DNA of 64,000 nt. It comes from Tyto alba. Lineage: Eukaryota > Chordata > Aves > Strigiformes > Tytonidae. The stretch covers positions 3,534,001 through 3,598,000 of the forward strand of contig NW_024881276.1 in NCBI RefSeq assembly GCF_018691265.1. Reading direction: 5' to 3'. Within the stretch, counting starts at the first letter, position 1; each line of letters opens with the position of its first letter. The translations under genes and the position numbers were made by a program. Positions 11,394 through 23,300 of the stretch are shown piece after piece. A model generated the notes under the pieces. That model ran no database searches. It saw only the letters and a program-made list of their open reading frames with translations, and had not been told where the DNA came from.

Positions 11394-14300
11394 CTAGGAA
11401 AATGAAAATGTTGATGTTGGCAGGGACTGAGTTATCAATAAAAAGAAGCCTGGCTGTTCAGACACTGATTTTCCCTTAGTAATGACATCTTTCCAGGATA
11501 AGCCACAATGGAGAAGATGGAAAGGAAGCAGTATAGATAAACAGGACATAAAATAGCAGGATGGAAGAAAGGCAGAATGGTAGCAAAGGAGACAGGATTT
11601 CACATATGCATACAAACTCCTACTTATTATTGGGACCACATTAAATACATCTTCATATTTAATCAGGGCCTTTAGAAAACCTTGGATGTGTAAAATACCT
11701 GGTGTTCCCTCCTTGATAGACTCATGCATTCTTTGGCTCAGGCCCTGACTTAATCTAAATTGAAACTGAGTTTACATGGATATTTAGGTAACATAGCATT
11801 TCTGTATTAAAGTTTCAATATAAATTCGCATTTGTATCTTTCTTCTTCACTTTCAGTTTAAAGCTCTTATATATTGAAAGTTTTCAGTTTGTCACTGAAA
11901 TGCTATTACTGTTCTTTGCTATTGTCAGTGGGTTTGAAAATGTAAATATTTGACCTCTCCACACAGAGGAAGCTTAGTGGTAGTTAAGATAAAGACAGTC
12001 CAATTAATACCGAAAAATACATCACATACGTGATGTCACGGACTCAAGAAGCAGTAAGAAACCAAAACAAAAACTGTAGACTATTAATTTGACAGCCATT
12101 TTGTATCTAAAGGTTTAGTGACCATACAACTCTGTGGGTAAGAGAGGATGCTTCCTGCCATGACCAATGCCTCCAAAGGCATGAGTGCCATCGCTGGCTC
12201 AGCGCTAAATCTCACAACACGCCACAAACATAAAGGGCAAGATCCAGTTGAAGCAAGCTCCTTGAGCTATCATGTGCAGGAACGGATGCAAACACCATGG
12301 TGGCATCTCACTGGATTTTGTGCCTCTGGACACCCTTAAATCCTTCTCCAGCAATTTCTCTGTCTCTCTACTGTCTTTTTACAGTGCCAAAACATCACTA
12401 GCTGATTGTACAAGCTCTGGTATTTGCTCTGTGGATGCCAAAGCATCACTAACTGATTGTACAAGCTCTGGTATTTGCTCTGTGGATCCTCTTGGTGATG
12501 TTGCACAAGGGGAAGGGCTTTTCTCTTGGGCCAGAGAGTGCTTGTGGTAATGCCTGTGCACAGCAAGTATCAGTAGCTACTTTCAAATTATTCTCAATAG
12601 TGTAGAGTTTACAGCCTTGCTAGTAAGGGAATGTTTACTTGGAAGTTTCCATTATGGTCATTGAAGAGATCAGAAAATATGTATTTTGGATCTGGTATAG
12701 CAGGCATGACTGACTTCTGAAGCCTGCAATGAAAAAAAAAAAAAAAAAAAAGACAAATAGAAGTTTTGTTATTATATAGTCATTGATACAAAAATCCACT
12801 TCAGCACAGTTCTGCTGCCACAAATATATTTTACATGACACTCCTCTAGACTTGATTTCTTTTAAATGTGTTCTAAAGTCAAAAAGCATTTATAATAGTA
12901 TGATAACTCCATCAGGCTAAGAGTGATTTTTCTGCTGGATTTTCAACTAACCCCCATTCTAATAAAGTCTGGATTCTATACAAAAATCCAGCTAGTCAGC
13001 AAGTGCCATTCTGCTCCATGTAGTAGTCAGAGATTTACATCCCCTGTCCACATTCCCCTAGACAGGTGGTGCAGCAACCAGCTCTATTGGCTGACATACT
13101 GAACACTACTGTAAACCTGAAACATAGAAGTATAAGAACAAAAACTCAATTTATGATCTAAAAAGATAATCAGAGTCCCATATACTTTCAGTGCTGAAAA
13201 GACTGCAATTTTGGCACTTTTTTTTTTTTTTTTTCCCACCCAAAATTTGGGGCCTTTGCAGGTTTTGTTTGTTTGTTTGTTTGTTTTTTTTGTTTCATGG
13301 TTTGTTTATTTTTTTAAAAAAAATTGTAGATTCTAAACATGAACAGAATCATTCAACTGCAAATCCAAATATTGCTATCATCTTATTAGAATTGAATGCA
13401 CTCAAGCTTACTTCAGCCTCCTTCAAAGACATATCAAGTCTGATGAAATTTGCACAAAGGAATGTCAGTTCAGAAGAAATAACCAAAATAATTTGCTTCT
13501 CAGGATTTAACTAGATTTCCCAAAAAGAGGGGGAATTCAGTGGAAGAAACGGAATTTTATCCTGAAACACTGTCCTTTACCAGAATTGTTCTGGTTTTGA
13601 AAATTATAGGCCTTAGTCTTTGGAAGGCCAGGATGCATTATCCCTCACATAGTAGTTAAGCTACTGACATCTACATCTTCATGATTACTTCATTTAACAG
13701 ATAAGAATTTTGAGTTCTAAGAGACTTGATTCTGAATGATAGCTTTATTTTCATGACATGGTTATTTAGTACCAACCAATAAAATCATATTTACCTTTGC
13801 CATTTACACAGAAGAATCAAGGGAATAAGCATCATTAGAAGTACTGCCAGCAAACAACTTATAACTACTGTGTTTGACTGAGATTTTATATCACCATCAC
13901 ATGAATCTAGGAACAATCACAAAAAAAGTATGTGAAAATAATATTTTTTGTTTTAACAGTAAATATTCCTAATCATGCTAGAATACTGACTTTTCTTTTT
14001 TTTAAAAAAAATAACCCCCCAAAATATAAGTTTTTAAGAACAAATCAAATTAAATTGTTTAACTGGAAATGAAAAGAAAAGCCAGCCTACCCCAAACCTT
14101 GCAACAAAAAGAGAATTGTTCTTTTTATCTAAATTGACCTGGTAGAGGACAAAGGAGCAGGCTTACAGGCAAAGAGCAGAGGAATTATAATGAATCATGT
14201 ATTTCTTCTCATCTTCATCCCATTGCCTTGACAGTGACACAGCAACTTTGTGCTAAGATCTATATTACATACACATACTTGCAATCTCCAAAGCTGCAAG

Positions 14301-17300
14301 TGCAATTTTCCATGTAGCCTAACTGTCTTATTTCCCAAGATAAAATGAACAAGTAAACAACATCTCCCCCATCCCAGCAAACAAAAAGTCAGCAAACCAC
14401 AAGTGTTGATACTCAGAAAGTAACTAGTGGCAGTATATCATGTAACACACAAGTATATAAAACTATCACATTTGTACGCTTTTCAGCATTCACAGTGTCT
14501 CTCCTGCAGCTTTTGTAATGCCACCTCAGAACTCTACCTCCTACTACTGATCTTCTTTTGTCCACATAAATAGTATAAAACATAAATGATTATTCATAAC
14601 ATGCTCTGTTCAGCTTGCCAGAAAGCCACAAGAAAAGTTGTGTTCCCCAACTAGGGTAGTCAGAGGTCAATGAAATAATTTCTTGAGCACAGCTTCGTTT
14701 ATGGCTTCCTCTGATGTTAGATTTGGCATCGGTAATAACTCATTAAAGTCCTCAAGTGAAGGGCCTGCCCCAGTGAAGGGACTGTGCCAATATCACTTCT
14801 GAACCAGGGGCACCCAGGGTCACTGGACCATTAGTCTGTGTCTGTGCTTTCCTTCCTTGCAGTAGTTACCTGTCCACCTCTCAGGGGTGCACAGGGGGAC
14901 CTTGTCCTCTGTGTTTCCCTAGGGCCATTTGCCAGCTTCACCCGAGGACGTGCTTGCAGGCTCACAATTTGCATATTGGAGGAGGCTTCCCTGGAGGTCG
15001 GTGCTGTGGCTACAACTAGTGCACAGGCGACGCATACCTGTGCTTCAGGATTTCACGCCAGCTTCGTGTTTGTGGATTTTCTTCAGGTGAGCTCACAGCC
15101 CATTGCCTTTTAGAGGACTCAGATCTGGGTACATTGTACATCTGGGTGTCTCATACTTCTGATAAAGCCTAGTGGGTGGCATTTTGCACTCAGCTGATAC
15201 GATACGAATCTGTTGGGATGGTGAACAGTCTTTTCTTTACTACAGAAAATCTGGTTTTTTGGTTTTGTTAACCAGTAGAAATACTGTTTCCATCAGAGTT
15301 CAACTCAATCACACTCAGTTCATTGTGTCTGTCTTGTGGGAAAGCAGTGCTGATACTGACTTTGCCAGCATTTCATCTCTTTTCCTTCATCCTCCCTGTT
15401 TTCATCAGTCCAGCACATATGATCATCAGACTGCTATGACCTCTGGTCCTGTAGGCCAACTAGATGTACTCTCAAGACAACTGCCTTCAAAAATGGAGCA
15501 TTAAGGATTTTCTTTGGGTTCAGGTTTGATGTCCACACATCTCATGTGGACACCCACCCACCGTCCCCTTCACTCCCCACCCCCCATGCATCACATCACT
15601 ATCATTGGTGGACTCTTGACACTACTGTAGTACAGATAATGACACTCTTAACTTTGCTGATTATGGCACAAATTGATAGTGCCATGGGCCATCAGGAACA
15701 ATGTGGACAGGAGTTAAACATGGGCAATTAGACATCCACATGAACTTTCTCTGATAACAGAAGATGGAGCACAACTGTGCAACACTGATTTCTTGCATGT
15801 TCCCAGCCTCCCATGCACTCACCCTTTCCCCATTTGTACTTATACAATATATGAATGTAGCACAGCTGTTACCTAATAATGTGCCATTCATCCAAAATGT
15901 TTCTGCTTCCCAGTCACTGCTGTAATTAACTACGTTGCAGTAGGGTACTAGCCTCTTCAGTCTGACCCGGAAAGAATAGCATTTCCTTGGATCAAAGCCT
16001 TGTTCTCCAACACTGCAACACTTAGAAGTTCTGGACTGAGAAGGAAGGTGTATCATCATTAATTCTAGTTTTCAAGACAGCGCTTCAGAATGCTACACTC
16101 AGTCATGGTCACAACTAGTACAATGGATAGGCCAACCCAAAACCTCAGAACTGAATTTTAACTTCTCTTGAGTTTCGAGGAATTCTGTTTCTTGACTGAC
16201 TTTTCACTATTCATATCCATTCCTCATTGTCTGATATCGAGTTGAAGGTTTAACAATTATTATATAGTGCACTAAGTTACAGTTAAATATTTAAAATATG
16301 TGAAGACACTTCACAAAATATTTGCTAGTTATATTTGAGACTCGAAAGGTTTAAGTCAATGAAATAATATTGAGAAATACTTACTAGCTGACTTTAGAAT
16401 AAATATAAATGCTGTGTTATCTATTTTCTTTCATTCTATTTCATGTTTATTTCTTCCTTTTTCTCTCTTCTTTTCTCTAGTCTGCTTTCTGCTTTTATCT
16501 TCCAAAACTCATCTATTCTCAGTGTATGACCTTTCCCTTAGATTATCCTCAGATCTTTGGGTGGTAACTAATTATAACTCAAAAAGTAAATGATTTCTGG
16601 TATGGCAGGGATCCAGGATCCTAAAAATCTAACTGTTCTCTGCTACCAGTTCTATTTGAAAATATAGTATGGGAGAACAATTTGAAAACAACTCTATTTT
16701 ACATTCTATGGAGACGCTGCTTCCAGCTCCTTCCAATGTTGATTAAAACTGTCATGTCCAACTCACTTGCCATTCTTTGTCAAACTTGCTTTTGTATTGA
16801 AGCTCAAGTCTCAAGCATTTCACAGCTCGCTCTGGTTTATTACATCTTACAGTAACTGTGTCCTCTTTCCAGAAGAAGGTCACATTCTCTGGTCGATTTG
16901 GTTTTACTAAGAAGAAAAGAAACAAATTATGCTATAGTCTCTTAAAAAGAACTACTTTGCAGTTAAAATTATTATTAGTCCTTCATTATCTCAATATTTC
17001 TCTGAGTAGTAAGTGAAGAAGGCGGACATTCTTCTTGGAGGACACACTTTTGTAGCTGACTTCCATATTAAACATCAAAATGGAGCTTGACGCCATGACA
17101 CTGTTCACCGTTTGAGGTGCCACATTCAAAGGTAGATGCTATCTCATGTCAGGAACCTATTGCAAGTACTTAATGAAGGACTTGCAGTAGGTTCCTGCAA
17201 TCAAGCAGGATTCTCCTGCAATCAAGAGAAGGAAAGAGGCTTCTTCACTGGAAAGGGACGGACAAATTCAATACCTGAAAACCTAAAAACCACAATTGTG

Positions 17301-20300
17301 CAGCTGCTGGAGGCTCTATGGCATATGGTGGGGCATCTTCAAAGGGCACTGGATGCCTATCTGTGCACAACTGAATCTACCCCTCACTGTTTTCAGAATG
17401 GTCCAAAGAGCATGCAACGGTTTGATCTACGTAGCTGGTTAGTCTTCAGTAGTGGGAAATAAAGGGGTGAGAAGACTCTTACCTGCTTTCTCAACACTTC
17501 TGGCTGCCTTTTCGTATTATGAAAATTCTTCCCTCCTAATGTAAAGACTTAAGTATGATCCTTAGTATTTGTGTTTTGTTACCTAACCCTTTTGAAATTC
17601 ATTTTACTGTCGGTGGGTGTTTAATAGCCAAAATTCAATGATCAGGCTGCAGCTTTCCACAATTTACCAGATACTGGTAAAATTCTGAGATACAAAAGTA
17701 TTCTCAAAGTTAGATGCCTTGACAGGTCTTGGTTTAATTCCTTTTCCTAAAACGTTATTATTAAATGTCAATAATATATTTGGAATATATGTATTTTTTT
17801 CAAATAATTCTGCATTGTCTATTTTCTGTGTGATTTTTATCATCAAAAATATCTCCACTTTAAATGTTGTAACTATGTGAAATTCCAGAATATTATTATA
17901 AACTAATTGCAAACTAGATGTGAAATATGTATTTGGGGGTAAAAGTGATTTAATAGAAACAGGAACATCAACAATCTTCTAGTAGGAGGATGTCTCTTTT
18001 ACACTGTCAGACTGTACCAGAGCCACTCAACTAATTTCTGATAACATCTGATGATGGTTTTATGACAGCCTCTTTGCTAAGAAGTAGTCTGCTGCCTCAC
18101 ATCCCACAGAAGATGGCAAAAGAATGGAAGGTTGGAAATATGAGAAAGATCACACAGCACTAAGACAAGAAACTATGAACTTGTATCCATTTTCCTGCTA
18201 TGTATACTGAGCAGACCTTCACTAGACTAAGCACACACATATATTTTAGTATTTTCATTCTGATTTTGAAACTGTGTTTTGGGACAAATCTGACTGTCCT
18301 GTGTAATCTCACTTAGCTGTGGCTGCACACAGGCTTGTGTAACTACTGATGACAGCAGGGGATGAAAATCAACATGAAATAACTATAATTTGGTTTTGGC
18401 ACACACACTGATAACATTTTATACACCAACATAACCGATTTCTTCTCAAAGGACAACTAGAGAATCAGTGAAGATACTACAACTACCAAAGAAGTAGTAA
18501 TTTTTCATACTCACTATAAAAATCAGATTTTAGTCTTTTAGAAAAAAGCTCTTCACTTCCATTGCTGTTCCTGATAGAGATGGCAAGGGTGGGTCCCTCT
18601 GTCTTAAAAAGACATCCGGAATTATAATCCTGATCCAATAAATAGGTGGGACATGGCTTCCAAACTTTATCTTTGCCTTCATCAAATCTATAAATAAAAT
18701 AATACTGGTGAATGGAACACTTAAGTCTTACTACTTAACACAAGTTAATTCCTTATTGTTACTGTTCTTTCTTTTTTCTTTCTGTTTTTTGGGGTGGGTT
18801 GGTTGGTTGGTTGGTTGGTTGCCTTTTTTTTTTACCTTCTTCAAATGCTTGCCAAGGGAAGTCTGTGTATGGAATTTCTTGAAGTGGCAAATTTCATAGT
18901 GGTGTGAGGGAATTCATTATCTAAACCTCATAGACTTTCCAGCCCTGGGTTTTGATGCAGTCTGAAACTATCAAGTTTCCTGCATGTTGTTGCTGTTTTC
19001 TAATAAGAGAATGATTTGCTCAAACAGATGTTTTCATGAACCTGTTTGCAAGATTGTACTGCTAATTTTTTTTTTTTTTTTTTTTCCCATATGCCATGCA
19101 GAAACAAACAGGAAGATCAAGAGCTATGACTTTAACCAAATTTTGTCTTTAACCAAAATACTAAATTTATATGTCATTAATGAAGTCAGTTAATAAGGAA
19201 AATGTATACACATATGTGTAAAAAACATTTTCAATAGTGTAATTAGCATTATTATTTAGCACAATGACAGAAGAATAACAAATCTTTCACATAATGTCTG
19301 TTGTGACTTTTGATTGAGCATGTTTATTGATTTGTACAGTTCTGTAGCAGGTTGTGAATATAAACAGGTTTCATGCTGGATGATTGACAAATGTTAAAAG
19401 CATTTTCAGGTACAGTTCACAGAAGACTCAAATGGATTTAGATTTTTCAGCATCCCAAAGTAAATCCTTTAAGAAGAGAAGAATAGGCATTGTCAGTACT
19501 CACGTATAAGAAAATGATACATTCTCTCTGGGAAATAGTTCTCTTGCTGCCCATGTGATCTGCATCCTCTCATTGTTGAAATTGATTATTTTGGTGCTGA
19601 TGGCATCTTTCCAACCTGCCCAGGACATTGACAGAGAATATGACTTCATCAATGAGTATGGAAAGCATCCCTTGACATTGGTAAGCAATAAGTTTTTCAA
19701 AGATATGTATGCAATAGATTCAAATGATCATAAAATAAGAAGACATAAGAATGTCTAAAGTGCAAGGAAACAGAGTAAAATAACCTAGAGAGGTTGAAAT
19801 TAGAATTTCAAACTAGCAGAATGGAAGCATGCACAGTAACACCCAAAAGTTGTGCATGGTCCCTGGTCCAAAAAACGTATACATTGGTTCACTTCTACAC
19901 AATGTGTAAGGCCTATACCTTGAGTACCTGTCCTGTGTTGAGTGAATGGTGGAGTTTTTTGGTGGCAGGGGAGGGGGCTATTGGGGCGGCCCCCTGTGAG
20001 AAGCTTCTCAAAGCTCCCCCAGCTCCACGTCTGCTCCACTTCTGTTTGGGAAATTGAGCCAATCGGCTGCGCCTCTGCGATAACGTATTTAAGAAGGGAT
20101 GTGGTGACAGGCAGTGGGACTGGTGAGGAGGAGTTGCTGCAGCTGCATGAACACCAAGGTCAGTGGAGGAACGGAGGAAGAAAGGAGGGGGGAGGTGTGC
20201 CGGAGCAGAGACCCCCCTGTATCCTGTGGGGAGACGGCAGGGCATCCCCCCCCGCCACCCATGGAGATCTACGGTGGAGCAGACATTGATTTATGGCCTG

Positions 20301-23300
20301 TTGCTCCTGCTCAGTATAATCAAGGTGCTGTGCCCGAAGAAGGCCGGGGTCTCATGGGAAAAGGCAGCCCCACTGCTGTAATTCAGTGCTGGGAGGATTG
20401 CAGCATGCGGGGGAGTCCCACGCTGGAGCAGCTCGGGAAGGGCTGCAGCCGTGGGAGGGAATCCAGTCGGAGGAAGTTAGTGACCCATGACGGAGCAGTG
20501 TGGGGAACGCTGCGGCCCGTGGGAGGAATTCAAGTCAGAGAAAGTTTGTGGAGGACTGTCTCCTGTGAGAGGGGGACCACGATGGAGCAGGGGGAACAAG
20601 TTTCGGACACTCCCCTCACCGAAGATGAAGGAAGTGGCAGTGCTGACTGCACCCCCCATTCCCTGCCCCTGTGCCACTGGGGGAGGAGGTGGAGATATCG
20701 GGAGCAGACCTGAGCGCGGGAAGAAGGGAGGGGTGGGGGGAAGGTGTTCTCAAGATGTGGCAATGCTTCTCACTGTCCTACTCTGTTATGTGTTGTTAGT
20801 GTCTGTAATAAATGTATGTTCTTTTTTCCTTCCCCTAACGAGTCTGCCTTTTGCTCATGATCATAAAAGGGGGATTTTTCCCCATCCCAGTCCTATCTCG
20901 AACCCCAAGCCTGGCTCTCTGTCCCTTCTCATTGCCGGAGGGGAAGGGAGAGAGAGCTGCTGCGTTGTGGTTGGCTGCCAACCAGGCATAAACCCTGACA
21001 GTACCTTGAGGCCAACTTCCCCCCATAATATCTGCTAAGGTTTTCCTGCCAAGGAGAAGTATTTGGGAGCTAATGCCACATGGAACCTGCCTGTAAACTA
21101 TCAAATGTCTACTGTAAGAATCAAGGGACTAGCACCGCAGGTCAAGACCCCTAAGATCAGCACAAGTAGGTGTACAGCACATTTGGTCTATGTGGTTCTG
21201 ACTAATTCCACCTTACAGACAAACAAGATCATTTAATGTTCTCTGACTGCATGCAGATATTATTTCCTTTCCTGACATTCCCCTTGTTACAGCTTTTGCT
21301 AGGGACACAGGTATTTCAATTCTGTATTCATCAGTATTCCACAGTCGGACACTGAAGATAAATCTGACATTGAAAAATGGAGAAATTAAAAAGGCAGAAG
21401 AATTATAAATCCATTCTATATCAAGAAGAAGGATGAAGTGTTTATTTTGCTTTCTATAAAATATGAAATTATATTTACTTGAATGAACAAAGGGGAAGAA
21501 AATGTGAGTATCAGCAAGAAACCACTTGAGGGTAAAATTTACAGACTGATGTCTCCAGACATGAAGTGTCTACCACTAAAAACTTCACCTATAATATTCC
21601 TGCCCAGCAGGAGAATACAGGATTTTCACTTTGATTGCTACATTTTATGCCACTCTGGATTTCTGAAGCGGTTTAAAGTGGAAAGATTTTGAAACATTTC
21701 TTACAAGCTTGTTATCATGTACGGTGATCCTGAATGTTCATGGCAATCGGGCCTAACTTTCCTCATGGTTAATATCTTTTGCTCCTTAAGCAACACTAAG
21801 AATGTGAGAAAGGCACGTGGATTCAAGAAACTGTTTTGCCTATTTTCATGGCTATATCTCTGTGCATAGGTGTTTCATATCTTCTGTAACTACAGTTAGT
21901 CAAAACATTTTTGTACAGAGGTAATTGTGTTGTAACACATTGTTTTGTCAAAATCATTCAAGAGACAGTTATGACAGAAATCCAAGACATACTGAGTAGA
22001 TGTAGCTGCAGGTCCCTGCTACGTGATTCATGGAGCTCTGGTAAAAAAGATTCTGCTCTTACCCAAGAGAAGGGCTTGAAACTAACTCCTCCATCTCTTA
22101 ACAAATGCCTGCAGGCTCGTTCTGTATTGTTTTCTCAAACTGAAAATCTCATGTGTTTTTCTGAAGAATAGAGAAGTCAGTGCTATTATATGCTGAAGCA
22201 AAAACAGAACTTCAAAACCTCAAAAACTATAATAAAATTGAATTTATCCAGCCAGTTCTACCTCTGTACAAGAGACTACCTAGCCCTTGTTTCCTAACTC
22301 CTCAAGCCCTTTGTGAGTCCCCTCAGCAGGTCTAAGAGATGATCTTGCCTTTAACTAAAGCCACTAAGAAATATGATGGAAAACATCTTAACAGTGGATC
22401 CTTGGTCTGCAATGGCACTAACACATTTTAATTTTTATCAACTAAATTCTAGCATGGTTGTGCTGTGCAGGATATAGTGTTATGCGTAGTGTAACTGAAA
22501 TCCATATGACTACTTGGACTTAGATTTTCTGTAAAGATAGTTAAACATATATTTAACACATATTTGGGAGTATAATTACATGTTCTCCATCTTTAAATAA
22601 AATTAACGTTATAAAAAAAAATAAATGTTAGTGAACGGAGAATACTGTACTGTTCTGAGATCATTTTTATGAGTATAGAATGAATCCTTTCAATTCTTTT
22701 AGAAGCAACAAAATATGTACTTTCCACATTTTGACAATTAGTCTGATTGCATATATTTTGCTTTGAGAAAGAACTACTAATGTCCATGCTTCAGTTATGA
22801 AAAAAAAAAAACCCAGGAGGGTCTGATCTGACTGCCCTGTTGGAAGGCAACAAATGTCAGCAATTCATTCTGAACTTTGCACAAAACTCATTATTATCTA
22901 TTTTTCAGTTATATTATGATAACTCTATACTACTTATTAGAGGCTGCAATTTCTGGAGGCAGAATCATTCATATCTTTTGTTAATGGAAGGAGATGGAGA
23001 CAAAGAGAATAGAGGGGACTATTTCTCTCCCTTTCTTTATGATGGAATTTTTATGGATCCACCTGTAACACCATGGATTGTTCTCAGCTAATGTGCCAGA
23101 TTTTCCACAGTAATTGTAGTTATTTAAAGCGTTCTTCTATTCATGATCCTAGAGGCACACAATAGACCAAAGTAACACATTTATCATTATTCTTGGTACT
23201 ATGATAATGGCTAGATGGAAAAGTCAAAAAAATTATGAATAGGCAGCCCCTGGGCTAAAGAGGGGTGGCAGCAACTTTCTGTCTGAGGATGGACTGCTGG

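Noticed and set aside
17136..17462. 108-codon plus-strand frame in CRLF2 intron 3
   Set aside because: No family resemblance, antisense to the gene, and contains short local repeats; possibly an old mobile element.
20114..20713. 199-codon plus-strand frame and overlapping frames in 19.9-21.0 kb
   Set aside because: They lie wholly inside the solo LTR, are GC-rich and show no viral or host domain; the corresponding frames in the second LTR are shifted.
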